Assembly (NCBI RefSeq): GCF_048892425.1
Contig: NZ_JBLZHU010000004.1
Span: forward strand, 310,001-374,000
Origin: Pacificispira sp002696645
GTDB lineage: Bacteria; Pseudomonadota; Alphaproteobacteria; UBA8366; Aestuariispiraceae
Length of the DNA: 64,000 nucleotides
Direction: 5' to 3'
Shown in pieces: positions 9,255 through 17,940 of the stretch. How positions within the stretch are numbered: the first letter of the stretch is position 1; each line of letters opens with the position of its first letter. A program made the translations under genes and the position numbers. Under the pieces are notes generated by a model. It was not told the DNA's origin. It saw nothing but the letters and a program-made list of their open reading frames with translations, and made no database searches.

Positions 9255-9424
9255 AGTACTGACTATCCATTCTCTATGTTGGAACGCTGTCGAAGCGTTG
9301 GCTATTAGTTGCTACTTGTTACGGCGTGGGGTCAGAACAGCTTGAGAAGATTAGACACTATGTTTGACAATCCTCTAATAGACAGAGATGTATGCGCAAT
9401 ATCACCATCTAGAAAGAGAAAACC
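9255..9424. promoter_or_regulatory. Divergent promoter region between aminotransferase and legB
   Basis: This 170-bp spacer separates two divergently transcribed glycan genes and must hold promoters for at least one of them. A perfect TTGACA at 9364-9369 faces legB, but no good -10 lies at the usual distance, so only the general region is claimed. An AGAAAGAGAA purine run precedes the legB ATG and can act as a ribosome binding site. Confidence 0.35.
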
Positions 9425-10450
9425 ATGCCATTAAGTGCCGAAACCTTTTTCACAGGAAAATCTGTTCTTGTTACAGGTGCCGATGGTTTCATCGGATCTC
9501 ATTTGACGGAAACCCTGCTTTCGCAAGGGGCAAATGTCAGGGCGCTTGCGGCCTATAACGCTTTTGGCAGCAGTGGTTGGCTGGATGATCTGTCTTCCGA
9601 CAATCGGGCTTCGATCGAAATCGTCCGCGGTGATATTCGCGACCCGGCCTATACCGATAAAATTGTGCAGGATATGGATATCGTTTTCCATCTTGCCGCG
9701 CTGATCGCCATTCCTTTTTCCTATGACGCCCCACAAAGTTACATTGATGTAAACCTGACCGGCACAGTCAATATTATGGAAGCTTGCCGGAGACACAAGG
9801 TCACAAGAATGGTTCACACTTCAACATCTGAAGTATACGGAACCGCATTGTTCACCCCCATCACCGAACTTCACCCGATGCAGGGGCAATCCCCTTACTC
9901 TGCTTCCAAGATCGCCGCGGATCATATGGTCGAAGCCTATGTAAAGTCTTTCGACTTTCCAGGCGTCATCCTGCGCCCTTTCAACACATATGGACCGCGC
10001 CAAAGCGAACGGGCAGTCATCCCAACGATTATTCGCCAAATGCTGGACCCAAACTGTGAGACCGTTAAAATCGGGTCATTGGATCCAACCCGTGATTTCA
10101 ACTATGTAATGGATACCGTTTCCGCATTTTTGACAGCGGGGGGCCATCCCTCCATCGCCTATGGCACGGCTTATAATGCGGGTAGCGGCGTCGCCGTATC
10201 CATTGGCCAAACTGTTGACATTTTGAAAGAAATCATCGGCTGCAATAAGCAGGTTGTTACCGATCAGGGGCGATTCCGCCCTGCCAATTCTGAAGTCATG
10301 ACGTTGCTTGCAGACTCACAAAAGCTGAACACGGCGACAAGCTGGAAGTCAGATGTGACATTGCAGTCAGGGCTGGAGATGACCGTCAACTGGTGGAAAG
10401 ACCGCATTGCGAAAGGGCTTGTCCGACCGGATGCGAACTATCTCCTTTAA
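9425..10450 (+). CDS. legB: LegB-type NAD-dependent 4,6-dehydratase
   Basis: A 341-residue extended SDR enzyme. It shows the NAD motif VTGADGFIGSHL, DIRDP, the HLAALIAIPFSYDAP segment, NLTGTVNIMEACRRH, TSTSEVYGTA, the catalytic YSASK and RPFNTYGPRQSERAVIP, all typical of LegB, which dehydrates a nucleotide-activated GlcNAc at the entry to legionaminic acid. In Campylobacter the substrate is the GDP sugar (established for that species); the PtmE-like gene at 23398-24465 suggests the same here. It is the only plus-strand gene inside the first 31 kb and abuts the unknown gene at 10452 tail to tail with one base between stops. Confidence 0.88.
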   Translation: MPLSAETFFTGKSVLVTGADGFIGSHLTETLLSQGANVRALAAYNAFGSSGWLDDLSSDNRASIEIVRGDIRDPAYTDKIVQDMDIVFHLAALIAIPFSYDAPQSYIDVNLTGTVNIMEACRRHKVTRMVHTSTSEVYGTALFTPITELHPMQGQSPYSASKIAADHMVEAYVKSFDFPGVILRPFNTYGPRQSERAVIPTIIRQMLDPNCETVKIGSLDPTRDFNYVMDTVSAFLTAGGHPSIAYGTAYNAGSGVAVSIGQTVDILKEIIGCNKQVVTDQGRFRPANSEVMTLLADSQKLNTATSWKSDVTLQSGLEMTVNWWKDRIAKGLVRPDANYLL

Positions 10451-10451
10451 T

Positions 10452-11282
10452 TCAACTAAGCCGCAACCCGGTTTCGCGCAACACCCGTCGAATAGCGTTT
10501 CGTGCAAATCCTGTCATTGTTGTTGATCGATGCGTCGCGCCACCACGCCACATGTCGGTGTGATCAATGTTAAACAGGCTGAATACATCATTGTATGCGT
10601 GGCGAATATCCCATAGCGGCAGCCGGTTGTTACCTGTTAACATCACAGTTTCCCAACAACTGTCACCCATCAATGGCTCAAGTGAAGCAATTTCCACCGA
10701 ATGAGGCGCCACTTTATGTTTCATCTTCTTCCCAGCAGAAGAAGAAAAGCGCGTCAGAATGTCTTTTTCATAGGGGTTTACCAGAAAATAGGAATTTCCA
10801 ACACCTGATTTAGGATCGACATGAGCGGAAGTATGAACCGCACAGAATTTTCCTGTCGCTTTGACAGATTCAATAATAAGGGGCCGGGCGTATTTCATAT
10901 CAGGAATCACGGTCATCCATGCCCCAGATGTGAAGGAAAAGAAGCCGTATCCTGGATCAATCTGCACGCGCTGAAACACAGGGCGATCCGCGCAATTGAT
11001 CATAATTTCTACATATCCCAGATCTTCTGCCTCAAATTGCAGAGACAGAACTTCTGGGGTTGCCACACCATTCTGTACAAAAACAGTTTCTGCAGCATTT
11101 GATATCTCTTTACCCGCAACCCAGACTTTCGAGTCGATATCCAGAGTAAAAGACCCCCGATCCGGCACCCGCTTGTCGATCACAGACTGTATATCCAACC
11201 CAACAGTCAATCGCGCGACATCTCTGGGAAATAGCGGAAAGATATATGGCGTTACATAGTGAAACAGTTTTTCAGACGTCAT
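10452..11282 (-). CDS. Unknown protein of the glycan locus, partner of the BFD-domain protein
   Basis: A 276-residue protein I do not recognise. There is no signal peptide, membrane helix or catalytic motif that I can name. It appears rich in beta-strand, with segments such as SYFLVNPYEKDI, HSVEIASLEPL and FNIDHTDMWRGG near the C-terminus. It starts 8 bp after the BFD-domain gene and is clearly in the same unit. By eye its second half follows the same order as the C-terminal part of that neighbour (an RP segment, a VHTSA/YHTQP segment, a repeated strand pattern, and IDH near the end), suggesting two distant paralogues. The closing section FARNAIRRVLRETGLRLS is basic. Function unknown. Confidence 0.65.
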   Translation of the reverse strand: MTSEKLFHYVTPYIFPLFPRDVARLTVGLDIQSVIDKRVPDRGSFTLDIDSKVWVAGKEISNAAETVFVQNGVATPEVLSLQFEAEDLGYVEIMINCADRPVFQRVQIDPGYGFFSFTSGAWMTVIPDMKYARPLIIESVKATGKFCAVHTSAHVDPKSGVGNSYFLVNPYEKDILTRFSSSAGKKMKHKVAPHSVEIASLEPLMGDSCWETVMLTGNNRLPLWDIRHAYNDVFSLFNIDHTDMWRGGATHRSTTMTGFARNAIRRVLRETGLRLS

Positions 11283-11290
11283 CAGTGTGC

Positions 11291-12220
11291 CTAATTCGGA
11301 AAGTGATCAATACTAAGGCTGCCATTGGGCTGCTGGATGAGAATATGTTTTCTGGTATCGATATCGGACGTGACAGTAACTTGTAATACGCCTTCGACGG
11401 GGGCCTGTGGAAAAAGATCATCCAGATCTACTATCGTCGCATTGGATGCGCCTAAATCCAAAGCATGCTCCATCTTCCAAGGGCCATACATATCGTGCAT
11501 TCGCACCGTTACTTTACCAGGGCGACTGTTTGCATTGATGACAGAGATACAACTCTGAAAGCCGCTTTTCGCATGATACACAGTAATTTTGTTACGCGCC
11601 CCATCCTTCGTGGCCATTGCCTGTGGTTGGGTATGATATGTGGACACCCAATTCGCACCTTCCAATGCAACCTGCGGGCGGATCGACCCAACCAACCCTC
11701 GTTGTTTTGGGTAAAGGCTCAACAAGAACCAGCCATCTTCAATGTGGGGTGGCAGCAAATCCGAGAAGGACACATGCATTGTATCATTAAGGTTTAAATC
11801 CTGCCGATAGGTTTTCACGCATTTACCAGCCGCACTGACAAGACGTAACGAAACAGAGTAGGGAACACCGTGATATTTGGACTCAAACAAGACGGGGAAG
11901 TTGGAAACTCGCAGTGAGGTTTTGACATTCTGCCTGTTTAAGAAAAACCCGGATGACGTCAAATCTGCGGTAATTGAAAGACCTTTTGTCTTCTGCATTC
12001 CCTGCCCTAATCTGGAGGCAACGGAACGCCGCAACGCGACGGTATCATCGATAATCAAATCAAGATCAAGCAGACACGCCGTACATTTTGTCCCGATCTC
12101 TGTCTGTGAAACCAGTGATTCAAGTGTATTTTGCGGGTCAGCCAGATGCGCGCGTATATCTGCTTCTGAAACCGAAAAGCAGGCGCATACGATCTTACTT
12201 TTTTCGTCCATCCGTGACAT
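11291..12220 (-). CDS. Unknown protein with N-terminal BFD-like [2Fe-2S] motif
   Basis: About 309 residues from the ATG at 12220, five bases after the methyltransferase stop; ATG 12211 is an alternative start. The first 55 residues fit a BFD-like [2Fe-2S] binding domain: Cys12 and Cys14 in VCACFSV, then a helical spacer and Cys46 and Cys49 in GTKCTACL. The remaining 250 residues look all-beta and match nothing I know; they include RVSNFPVLFESKYHG, HVSFSDLLPPHIEDGW and a C-terminal SIDHFPN. BFD domains normally accompany reductases or ferredoxin partners, so a fusion to a beta-rich unknown domain inside a sugar locus is odd. It is cotranscribed with the methyltransferase upstream and the related unknown gene downstream. 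Confidence 0.72.
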   Translation of the reverse strand: MSRMDEKSKIVCACFSVSEADIRAHLADPQNTLESLVSQTEIGTKCTACLLDLDLIIDDTVALRRSVASRLGQGMQKTKGLSITADLTSSGFFLNRQNVKTSLRVSNFPVLFESKYHGVPYSVSLRLVSAAGKCVKTYRQDLNLNDTMHVSFSDLLPPHIEDGWFLLSLYPKQRGLVGSIRPQVALEGANWVSTYHTQPQAMATKDGARNKITVYHAKSGFQSCISVINANSRPGKVTVRMHDMYGPWKMEHALDLGASNATIVDLDDLFPQAPVEGVLQVTVTSDIDTRKHILIQQPNGSLSIDHFPN

Positions 12221-12225
12221 GGCGA

Positions 12226-13002
12226 TCAGGCCGTTTGCTTTTTGGTGAGCTTTAAAACCTTTGATACTGGTGACTTTTTCCCATCTTCCAGATCGTCGTC
12301 CCAATCTGTTCGTTCTTCATAATCATATCCAAGGGTATCGAGCATGTCATATATCTCTTGTGCCGGATATCGAAAGTCTTTTATCGACGGCTGCTCCAAT
12401 ACATCTGAATACGACTTGGAATAATTGAAAATAAACATACCATCGTCTTTTAATACACGACGCGACGCCACAAGTATTTCAATCATATCATCTTTTGGCA
12501 TATGGGTGAAAACAGAATACGTGAATATCACGTCGATACTTTTATCATCCAGCCAGGATAGTTTATTGTCCGATCTTGTTAAGAAGACAGGGTTTTTCTG
12601 CTCTATTCCTTCTTTCTTCACCCATTCTTCGGCCATTTCAATTCGGCGTCCTGACAAATCAACACCGATATAGTTTCCAGCATCCAGGTATTTCGCCAGG
12701 GGAATCCCGGTGCGTCCATAACCACATCCGAAATCGAATACTTTGTGATGAGGCTTCAGTCCCAAACGCTGGAGAAACTCAACATGATACTCGCCGCGAG
12801 ACCAATCGTACAAACCGCGCTCTTTACCTGAATTGGAGGGGTATTTTTCAAATATCTGCTCAAGCGAATTGTCACGTTCTAAGCGGTTTAACAGCCACGT
12901 ATAGAAGGCATTCCAATCTTGACCGGTCAGACGAAACAGCCAGCGTACAAACGGCAATCCGTAGTTCCAGAATATTGACCGCATTGATTTCATAATGCCC
13001 AT
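12226..13002 (-). CDS. Class I SAM-dependent methyltransferase
   Basis: A 258-residue protein with the SAM-binding motif I as FDFGCGYGRTG (residues 89-99), the acidic VDLSGRRIEMAEEW strand, and VIFTYSVFTHMPKDD as motif II-III region. It probably methylates a sugar hydroxyl or amino group during glycan maturation, given its place between the ABC exporter gene and the BFD-domain gene. The N-terminal 85 residues (aromatic, with NAFYTWLLNRLERD) are not part of the core fold. Base use differs from its neighbours: my hand count over 12421-12600 gives about 36% GC, far below cysDNC at about 60%, which suggests recent acquisition. Substrate unknown. Confidence 0.85.
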   Translation of the reverse strand: MGIMKSMRSIFWNYGLPFVRWLFRLTGQDWNAFYTWLLNRLERDNSLEQIFEKYPSNSGKERGLYDWSRGEYHVEFLQRLGLKPHHKVFDFGCGYGRTGIPLAKYLDAGNYIGVDLSGRRIEMAEEWVKKEGIEQKNPVFLTRSDNKLSWLDDKSIDVIFTYSVFTHMPKDDMIEILVASRRVLKDDGMFIFNYSKSYSDVLEQPSIKDFRYPAQEIYDMLDTLGYDYEERTDWDDDLEDGKKSPVSKVLKLTKKQTA

Positions 13003-13037
13003 GACGAATTCCTTATGACTTAAAAAGTGGACAAAAA

Positions 13038-14906
13038 CTATGAGTTTGCTGTTTCGACATCGCTATCTGAATGATCCTCTAGCGTGACGGCATATTTGTA
13101 CCAGTTATCCCGTTTACGCATTTCAGCTGGCGCGCCGACATCAACAATTCTTCCCTTGTCCAGAATGACGAGAAGATCCGCGTTGCTGACCGTGGAAACG
13201 CGATGGGCGACGATGATGACCGTTATCTTTTGAACATGACTCATCTCTTCAACAGCGCGTTGAATCTTACGTTCAGATTCATAGTCCAACGAGCTGGTTG
13301 GTTCATCGAGGATCAAGACGCTTGGATGTACCAGAAAAGCACGAGCCAAAGCCAAGCGTTGCCGTTGACCGCCTGACAGCATAACACCGCCCTCTCCCAG
13401 CATTGTATTATAGCCGTCCGGCATCAATTCCACAAACTCATGAGCAAAGGCGGATTTGCTGGCGGAATGAACTTCTTCCTGTGTCGCATCCGGGCGCGCA
13501 TACAGAATATTTTCATAGACCGTATCATTAAAAATGAAGGGCACTTGCGAGGCATAGGCCACACGTTGGCGCAAGGAAGCGGTGGTAAAATTCTCCAATG
13601 GTGTATCATTAAAAGTGATCTGACCGCTTGTCGGATGAACAAAGCGCGACAGAAGATCCACCAGTGTAGATTTTCCGGCACCGGAGGGTCCCATGATCGC
13701 GATCATTTTTCCAGCGGGAATATGTAACGTGACATCGTTCAGAACGGACTCATCTCGCCCGCTATATGTGAATGACACGTTGTTTAGTTTTATGTCCGCA
13801 GATCGCGCATCCATTACAATGTCGCCGGAACTAACATCTTTTTCTTGGCGTGCCTCCTGCAGAATAGACACAACATTGTTCAGGCTCATGCCAAAGGACG
13901 CGATTTGTTGACGCTGCGAGGCAAAGTTTTGGGCAACGGGGGTAAGCCGCAACAAAACAATCACAAACAGACTGATCTGTGAAATGGACAATCCAATGTA
14001 GTCCACCGATATATACAAAATTGCCAGGGCAAGGATGGACATAACCGGCGTAATGATCAGTTGTAGCCGCCCGGATATGCGAAACATATCAACAGACAGC
14101 GTGAAGAACTTCTGCGCCCATCGATCAAAACGCGCTTCCTCCCGCGACAAAGCACCATATGATTTAATCGTCCGCCATCCATGAAACCGTTCGGAAATAA
14201 ACGATGAGAACTGCTGACGATGCAAGACCGTGCGCATGCTAAGGTTTCGGCTGATCCGAATATAGTGATTCAGGCTGACCAGGATCAGAACCGTAAAACC
14301 CAACGCAATCGTGCTTGCCACCGGGGCTGCAATGAACATAACGCTGACATATAAAAAGAAAGTTATGAACTGCTGTATCAATGTGGCATAGGATCGGATC
14401 AAGGCAGCCGTCGCTTGAGCCTGAACATCAATCAGATTCAAGAATTTCCCTGACTCCATTCTTTGCAAATACGATGGCTTTGTCGCCAGAATGGCGCCGA
14501 ACAGACGTTGAGAGAGATTCTTCCCAACCTTCTGCTTCAGGGAAATCAGGGTCATTGTACTGTGGTAGTTCGACACCTGCCGCAATATCACCAGGCCAAG
14601 GATAATCAGGCAAAGGCTCAACAGGGAAATCGGCACATTGAGGAGCTCAGACCCCTTGATCAGAACGGACCAGAACCGGCCTTTTTCCGCCAGGACTTCA
14701 AGGTCTCTGTTATTCTCAATATACTCAAAGAGCGGCAGTATCATGGAAACACTGAATGCTTCCAACAATGTGGACAGAACAATCAGCCCGCCACAAAGGC
14801 ACAGATCTCTCAGCGTCACCAAATTCATCGACCGAATGGTCCGGAGATGATTGCGCCATTCTTTTGGTAACAGGTAGCTTGATATTCGCAACGACGCCTT
14901 AATCAT
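13038..14906 (-). CDS. ABC transporter, fused membrane and ATPase domains (glycan flippase-like)
   Basis: About 622 residues from ATG 14906, which has GAAGGA a few bases upstream and overlaps the end of the CMP-sugar synthetase gene by eight bases. An N-terminal six-helix exporter domain (about residues 30-345) precedes a nucleotide-binding domain with Walker A GPSGAGKST near 405-413, signature LSGGQRQR near 509, Walker B LILDEPTSSLD and the switch His in VAHRVST. Type IV exporters of this layout include MsbA and PglK, which flips lipid-linked oligosaccharide. In this locus it most likely moves a lipid-linked nonulosonate glycan across the inner membrane; a peptide or lipid exporter is less likely. 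It should work as a homodimer. Confidence 0.88.
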   Translation of the reverse strand: MIKASLRISSYLLPKEWRNHLRTIRSMNLVTLRDLCLCGGLIVLSTLLEAFSVSMILPLFEYIENNRDLEVLAEKGRFWSVLIKGSELLNVPISLLSLCLIILGLVILRQVSNYHSTMTLISLKQKVGKNLSQRLFGAILATKPSYLQRMESGKFLNLIDVQAQATAALIRSYATLIQQFITFFLYVSVMFIAAPVASTIALGFTVLILVSLNHYIRISRNLSMRTVLHRQQFSSFISERFHGWRTIKSYGALSREEARFDRWAQKFFTLSVDMFRISGRLQLIITPVMSILALAILYISVDYIGLSISQISLFVIVLLRLTPVAQNFASQRQQIASFGMSLNNVVSILQEARQEKDVSSGDIVMDARSADIKLNNVSFTYSGRDESVLNDVTLHIPAGKMIAIMGPSGAGKSTLVDLLSRFVHPTSGQITFNDTPLENFTTASLRQRVAYASQVPFIFNDTVYENILYARPDATQEEVHSASKSAFAHEFVELMPDGYNTMLGEGGVMLSGGQRQRLALARAFLVHPSVLILDEPTSSLDYESERKIQRAVEEMSHVQKITVIIVAHRVSTVSNADLLVILDKGRIVDVGAPAEMRKRDNWYKYAVTLEDHSDSDVETANS

Positions 14907-15600
14907 AATATCCTTCTTCAGCACTGCATAGCAGCGCCTCTGCAACCCGCCAGTCATAAGGCGTGTCTATATCCACGGAACAATCATCGGTCATGACAAG
15001 CGGCACGGTACGCTTTGGAAAGAATGTCTCTTCCGTGCGTAATATTTCGGTTCGTATCGCATAGAACGCGCCATTTGGCACAAATGCGTCTTGGACGCCA
15101 TGACTCTTTACGTTTGAGATGGGCCCCAGAAAGCCATGATCGGCTTTCTGATAAATGGCGCGCAGTCCATGTGCCAACCGGGTCACACCAACAACTGCGT
15201 CCGCATCTGGTGTGGACTTTAACAGTGAAACACCCTGCTGCAGACAAGCCGACCCCCGTAATGGTGACGTAACCTGCAACAAAACAATAAAATCAGGATC
15301 CGCGCCGTGGTGGCTCTTTTGCCAGTCCAAGGCATGCAGCACAGTGCTGACCGTTGTTGTATCATCCTTGGCAAGGTCCGCTGGCCGTTCAAACGGGACA
15401 TTCCAGCCTAGTCTTCGACCCTCTGCGGCGATAGCAGCATCATCGGTGGTCAACAGAACCGGCAGGCCCAGGCTGGATTGATCGACCCAATGGGCAGTCC
15501 ATTCCAACAGTGTCTTATCGCCAAGTCGACGCAGGTTTTTTCCCGGCAACCGCTTTGACCCGCCGCGCGCAGGAACAACGATAAGCCCTGTTTCCAACAC
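14899..15600 (-). CDS. CMP-nonulosonic acid synthetase (NeuA/PseF/LegF family)
   Basis: A 233-residue cytidylyltransferase that would activate the free nonulosonic acid with CTP. The signature VVPARGGSKRLPGKNLRRLG at the N-terminus, LLTTDDAAIAAEGRRLG, LLQVTSPLRGSACLQQG and the C-terminal SVDIDTPYDW are diagnostic for the family. It is the only clear CMP-sialate-type synthetase in the window, so it may serve more than one of the pathways, with the SpsF-like enzyme at 30988-31689 as the other candidate. Its end overlaps the ABC transporter start. Whether it prefers pseudaminic or legionaminic acid cannot be read from the sequence. Confidence 0.9.
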   Translation of the reverse strand: MLETGLIVVPARGGSKRLPGKNLRRLGDKTLLEWTAHWVDQSSLGLPVLLTTDDAAIAAEGRRLGWNVPFERPADLAKDDTTTVSTVLHALDWQKSHHGADPDFIVLLQVTSPLRGSACLQQGVSLLKSTPDADAVVGVTRLAHGLRAIYQKADHGFLGPISNVKSHGVQDAFVPNGAFYAIRTEILRTEETFFPKRTVPLVMTDDCSVDIDTPYDWRVAEALLCSAEEGYYD

Positions 15601-15607
15601 CAGGAGA

Positions 15608-16861
15608 TTACTTCACTTTATGACGAAGAATCCATTCGCCATTGTCCTTGGCCCAAAGATGAGGAGACCTGAAACTATCGGCGATCTCCAAGAATTCATC
15701 CTTATCCATGCTCAAATACTCTAAAAATTCAGGCAGATATTTCTGCGGCAATTCACCGTCATACCGATGGACCAATGCAACGGCTTCATCCCGTTCGATA
15801 TGGCGGTTTCGAACTTCCTGCGCGGCATCATAAGTTGCGCGACCGATGCCAAATTTTATAAATGTCGTCCAGTAATGGTACCCGTCTGTCTTATCATCAA
15901 TGCTGTTGTACTTTGAATATGTACCTTCCGTTCGCTCTGTATTCGCCTCAAACCCTGTATGTTCCACCGCGTAATAGTAGCATTCCTGGGGAGTCCATTT
16001 CAGGTAATAGCCCAGATAATGAACCTCCACTTTCCCGCGTTCCAACGCTTCTGCCGTGATCGGCAAATAGGGATCCAACTGGCCCGGAAGAATGCCATGT
16101 TCAGGCAAGTCTTCCATCGCGACACCGCCAAAATACATTGTCTCCCCAGCCGCCTGCTGCTGGGCAAAGTACGAAGCCTTTCGTTTGGCATTGATGTTTT
16201 CATTAATTGGATTGCCGTATTCAGCCTCATTCTCCCCATAGAATACCAGCGGAATACCAAACTGCGCCGCCATTTTAGGGGCATAGTTCTTCTGTCCGAT
16301 GATAAAGGGCTGAAAGGGATGTAAGAGATTTCGATAAGCCAGTTCGGTTAGCTTGCGATGCACCTGCCCGTCCGGCGTGAACAGAAAATTATCCAACCCG
16401 GCCATATGCAGCCAATTCTGGAAATTCTTCCACCCAACATCTGTATAGAGGTGCGGTGCCCAGGTTACCGTCAGGGGGTTCATTTTATATTTGTGCTTCA
16501 GGATATGGGAGGCGAAGACAGAATCCTTGCCCCCACTTCCGGGCACAAGGATATCATAGGACCCGTTCCTGGATCGATATTTATCCAGAAGTTCACGCAG
16601 ATGCGCCTCGCGTTGATCCCAATCTACTTCGCGCTCCTTCATTTCGGCATAGCGACAGGCGTCACAAATACCATCTTCTCCAAAGCTGATCGTGGTTTTC
16701 TTGGACTTGGCGTTATGCGCAAATTCAACCGAAGATGACGGGCGCTGATTTGAGATTACACATTTTTTGCAGAAGATAACATCCCGGGGAAGGCCGTATT
16801 TGACCTCAAGTTCTTCGGCTGGCGTATCGATTTTGAACATAGTGTTGTCTTTCATTTTCAT
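15608..16861 (-). CDS. pseA: N-acetyl sugar amidotransferase 1 (PseA/WbpG family)
   Basis: A 417-residue PP-loop ATP pyrophosphatase that activates an acetamido group for conversion to acetamidino. It has two zinc-type pairs, Cys31/Cys34 in FCKKCV and Cys66/Cys69 in CDAC, and the PP-loop SGGKDS at 109-114, followed by YGENEAEYGNP and the conserved HYLGYYLKW. Members of this family take ammonia from a HisH/HisF pair (shown for the Pseudomonas WbpG system). Such a pair lies just upstream at 17941-19361, with a sulfotransferase gene in between. Its start overlaps the sulfotransferase stop by ATGA. A second copy with its own pair lies at 28751-29899. Confidence 0.9.
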   Translation of the reverse strand: MKMKDNTMFKIDTPAEELEVKYGLPRDVIFCKKCVISNQRPSSSVEFAHNAKSKKTTISFGEDGICDACRYAEMKEREVDWDQREAHLRELLDKYRSRNGSYDILVPGSGGKDSVFASHILKHKYKMNPLTVTWAPHLYTDVGWKNFQNWLHMAGLDNFLFTPDGQVHRKLTELAYRNLLHPFQPFIIGQKNYAPKMAAQFGIPLVFYGENEAEYGNPINENINAKRKASYFAQQQAAGETMYFGGVAMEDLPEHGILPGQLDPYLPITAEALERGKVEVHYLGYYLKWTPQECYYYAVEHTGFEANTERTEGTYSKYNSIDDKTDGYHYWTTFIKFGIGRATYDAAQEVRNRHIERDEAVALVHRYDGELPQKYLPEFLEYLSMDKDEFLEIADSFRSPHLWAKDNGEWILRHKVK

Positions 16862-17922
16862 TGTCCTGCCTGCTGCCCTTCAAATCGCTCTGGAAATACT
16901 ATGCGCATTTCCGTCAGATAGGGGTCGGTGCGATATCCTTCGCTTCCCTCACCTGTTTTTAACAGTTTGGAGAAACGGTCTCGTATTAGCGGATCCTCAA
17001 GGAAATCATACATCTGTGACCATTCTTCCTTTGTTGGGGGAAGACCATCCGCGTCATACCCGAATTCTGAGAGATATGGTTGGGTAATCATCTCGACAAA
17101 CTTAATCTCTGCGGCACTCATGTTCTTGCGCCAATATTCAGAGGGTGGGTGAAATCCTGAAAGAGTTCCTCGGAAAGACGTGTTCGATTTCCAGTCCTCT
17201 CCCAGGATCTCGCCAAACTTATCTGGCTGCATCATCCGGTCCGAGACAGGAACATCCAGAAAGTTGCAGATTTCTGCAACATGATGTTCAGGATTCGTCA
17301 ATAAATCCTCCGATTTCAACAGCAGTATCCGGTCCGGGCCAAGTTCCTTTACGAACCGACGCACAGATTGAATGGCATGGACTGTATTGAAGGCCGCATC
17401 CAGATAGGTATATCCCGGTTCGTTGGTTATTTTCTTGTAAGATGCGCAGACGCTGCGGGGATCGCGCAGAATATGGATGACTTTTCCCTTTGGAAACATG
17501 GAAAGAAAGTCGGGAATCCGGCTCCACAGAACGGCAGTTTTATCAATCCATTCCCCATCGCCCCCCCCGTTATCAATCAGGATCTGGCGCATCAATGCGT
17601 CATAAAGGGATGCATAACTGACGCCATTTTTCCGGGCATACGCTAAAGCAGCGGCAGCATCAAAGGTGACATCCCACCGCTTCTTGACCCGCTGAAAGGC
17701 TTCATCAACCAGGCGTTCATGGTTCTCAGGCTCCTGTATCGGATCAAATCGATACAAACAGAAGCGCATAAACTTAACCAAAGACGATGTTGCGCGATAC
17801 TGCTCGTGGCACCCGACAAGTGCTGCCAGAAATGTCGTACTGGATCGATAGACGCCAGAGATAAAGACAGGCCTGACGTCTGCAACGACACCCACATTCT
17901 GCTGGGTATTGGAAGATATCAT
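16858..17922 (-). CDS. PAPS-dependent sulfotransferase
   Basis: A 354-residue cytosolic-type sulfotransferase. The 5-prime phosphosulfate-binding loop is visible as FISGVYRSSTTFLAAL near residues 19-34, and the 3-prime phosphate motif as VIHILRDPRSVCASY in the middle. It would transfer sulfate from PAPS to a sugar hydroxyl of the glycan. The PAPS-making genes cysD and cysNC lie at 33030-35842, at the right flank of the same locus, a linkage common in sulfated-glycan clusters. It is tightly coupled to the downstream amidotransferase (ATGA overlap) and 18 bp after hisH. The acceptor is unknown; a nonulosonic acid or another residue of the same chain is possible. Confidence 0.87.
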   Translation of the reverse strand: MISSNTQQNVGVVADVRPVFISGVYRSSTTFLAALVGCHEQYRATSSLVKFMRFCLYRFDPIQEPENHERLVDEAFQRVKKRWDVTFDAAAALAYARKNGVSYASLYDALMRQILIDNGGGDGEWIDKTAVLWSRIPDFLSMFPKGKVIHILRDPRSVCASYKKITNEPGYTYLDAAFNTVHAIQSVRRFVKELGPDRILLLKSEDLLTNPEHHVAEICNFLDVPVSDRMMQPDKFGEILGEDWKSNTSFRGTLSGFHPPSEYWRKNMSAAEIKFVEMITQPYLSEFGYDADGLPPTKEEWSQMYDFLEDPLIRDRFSKLLKTGEGSEGYRTDPYLTEMRIVFPERFEGQQAGQ

Positions 17923-17940
17923 AGGGTTAGAAAACTTTCT

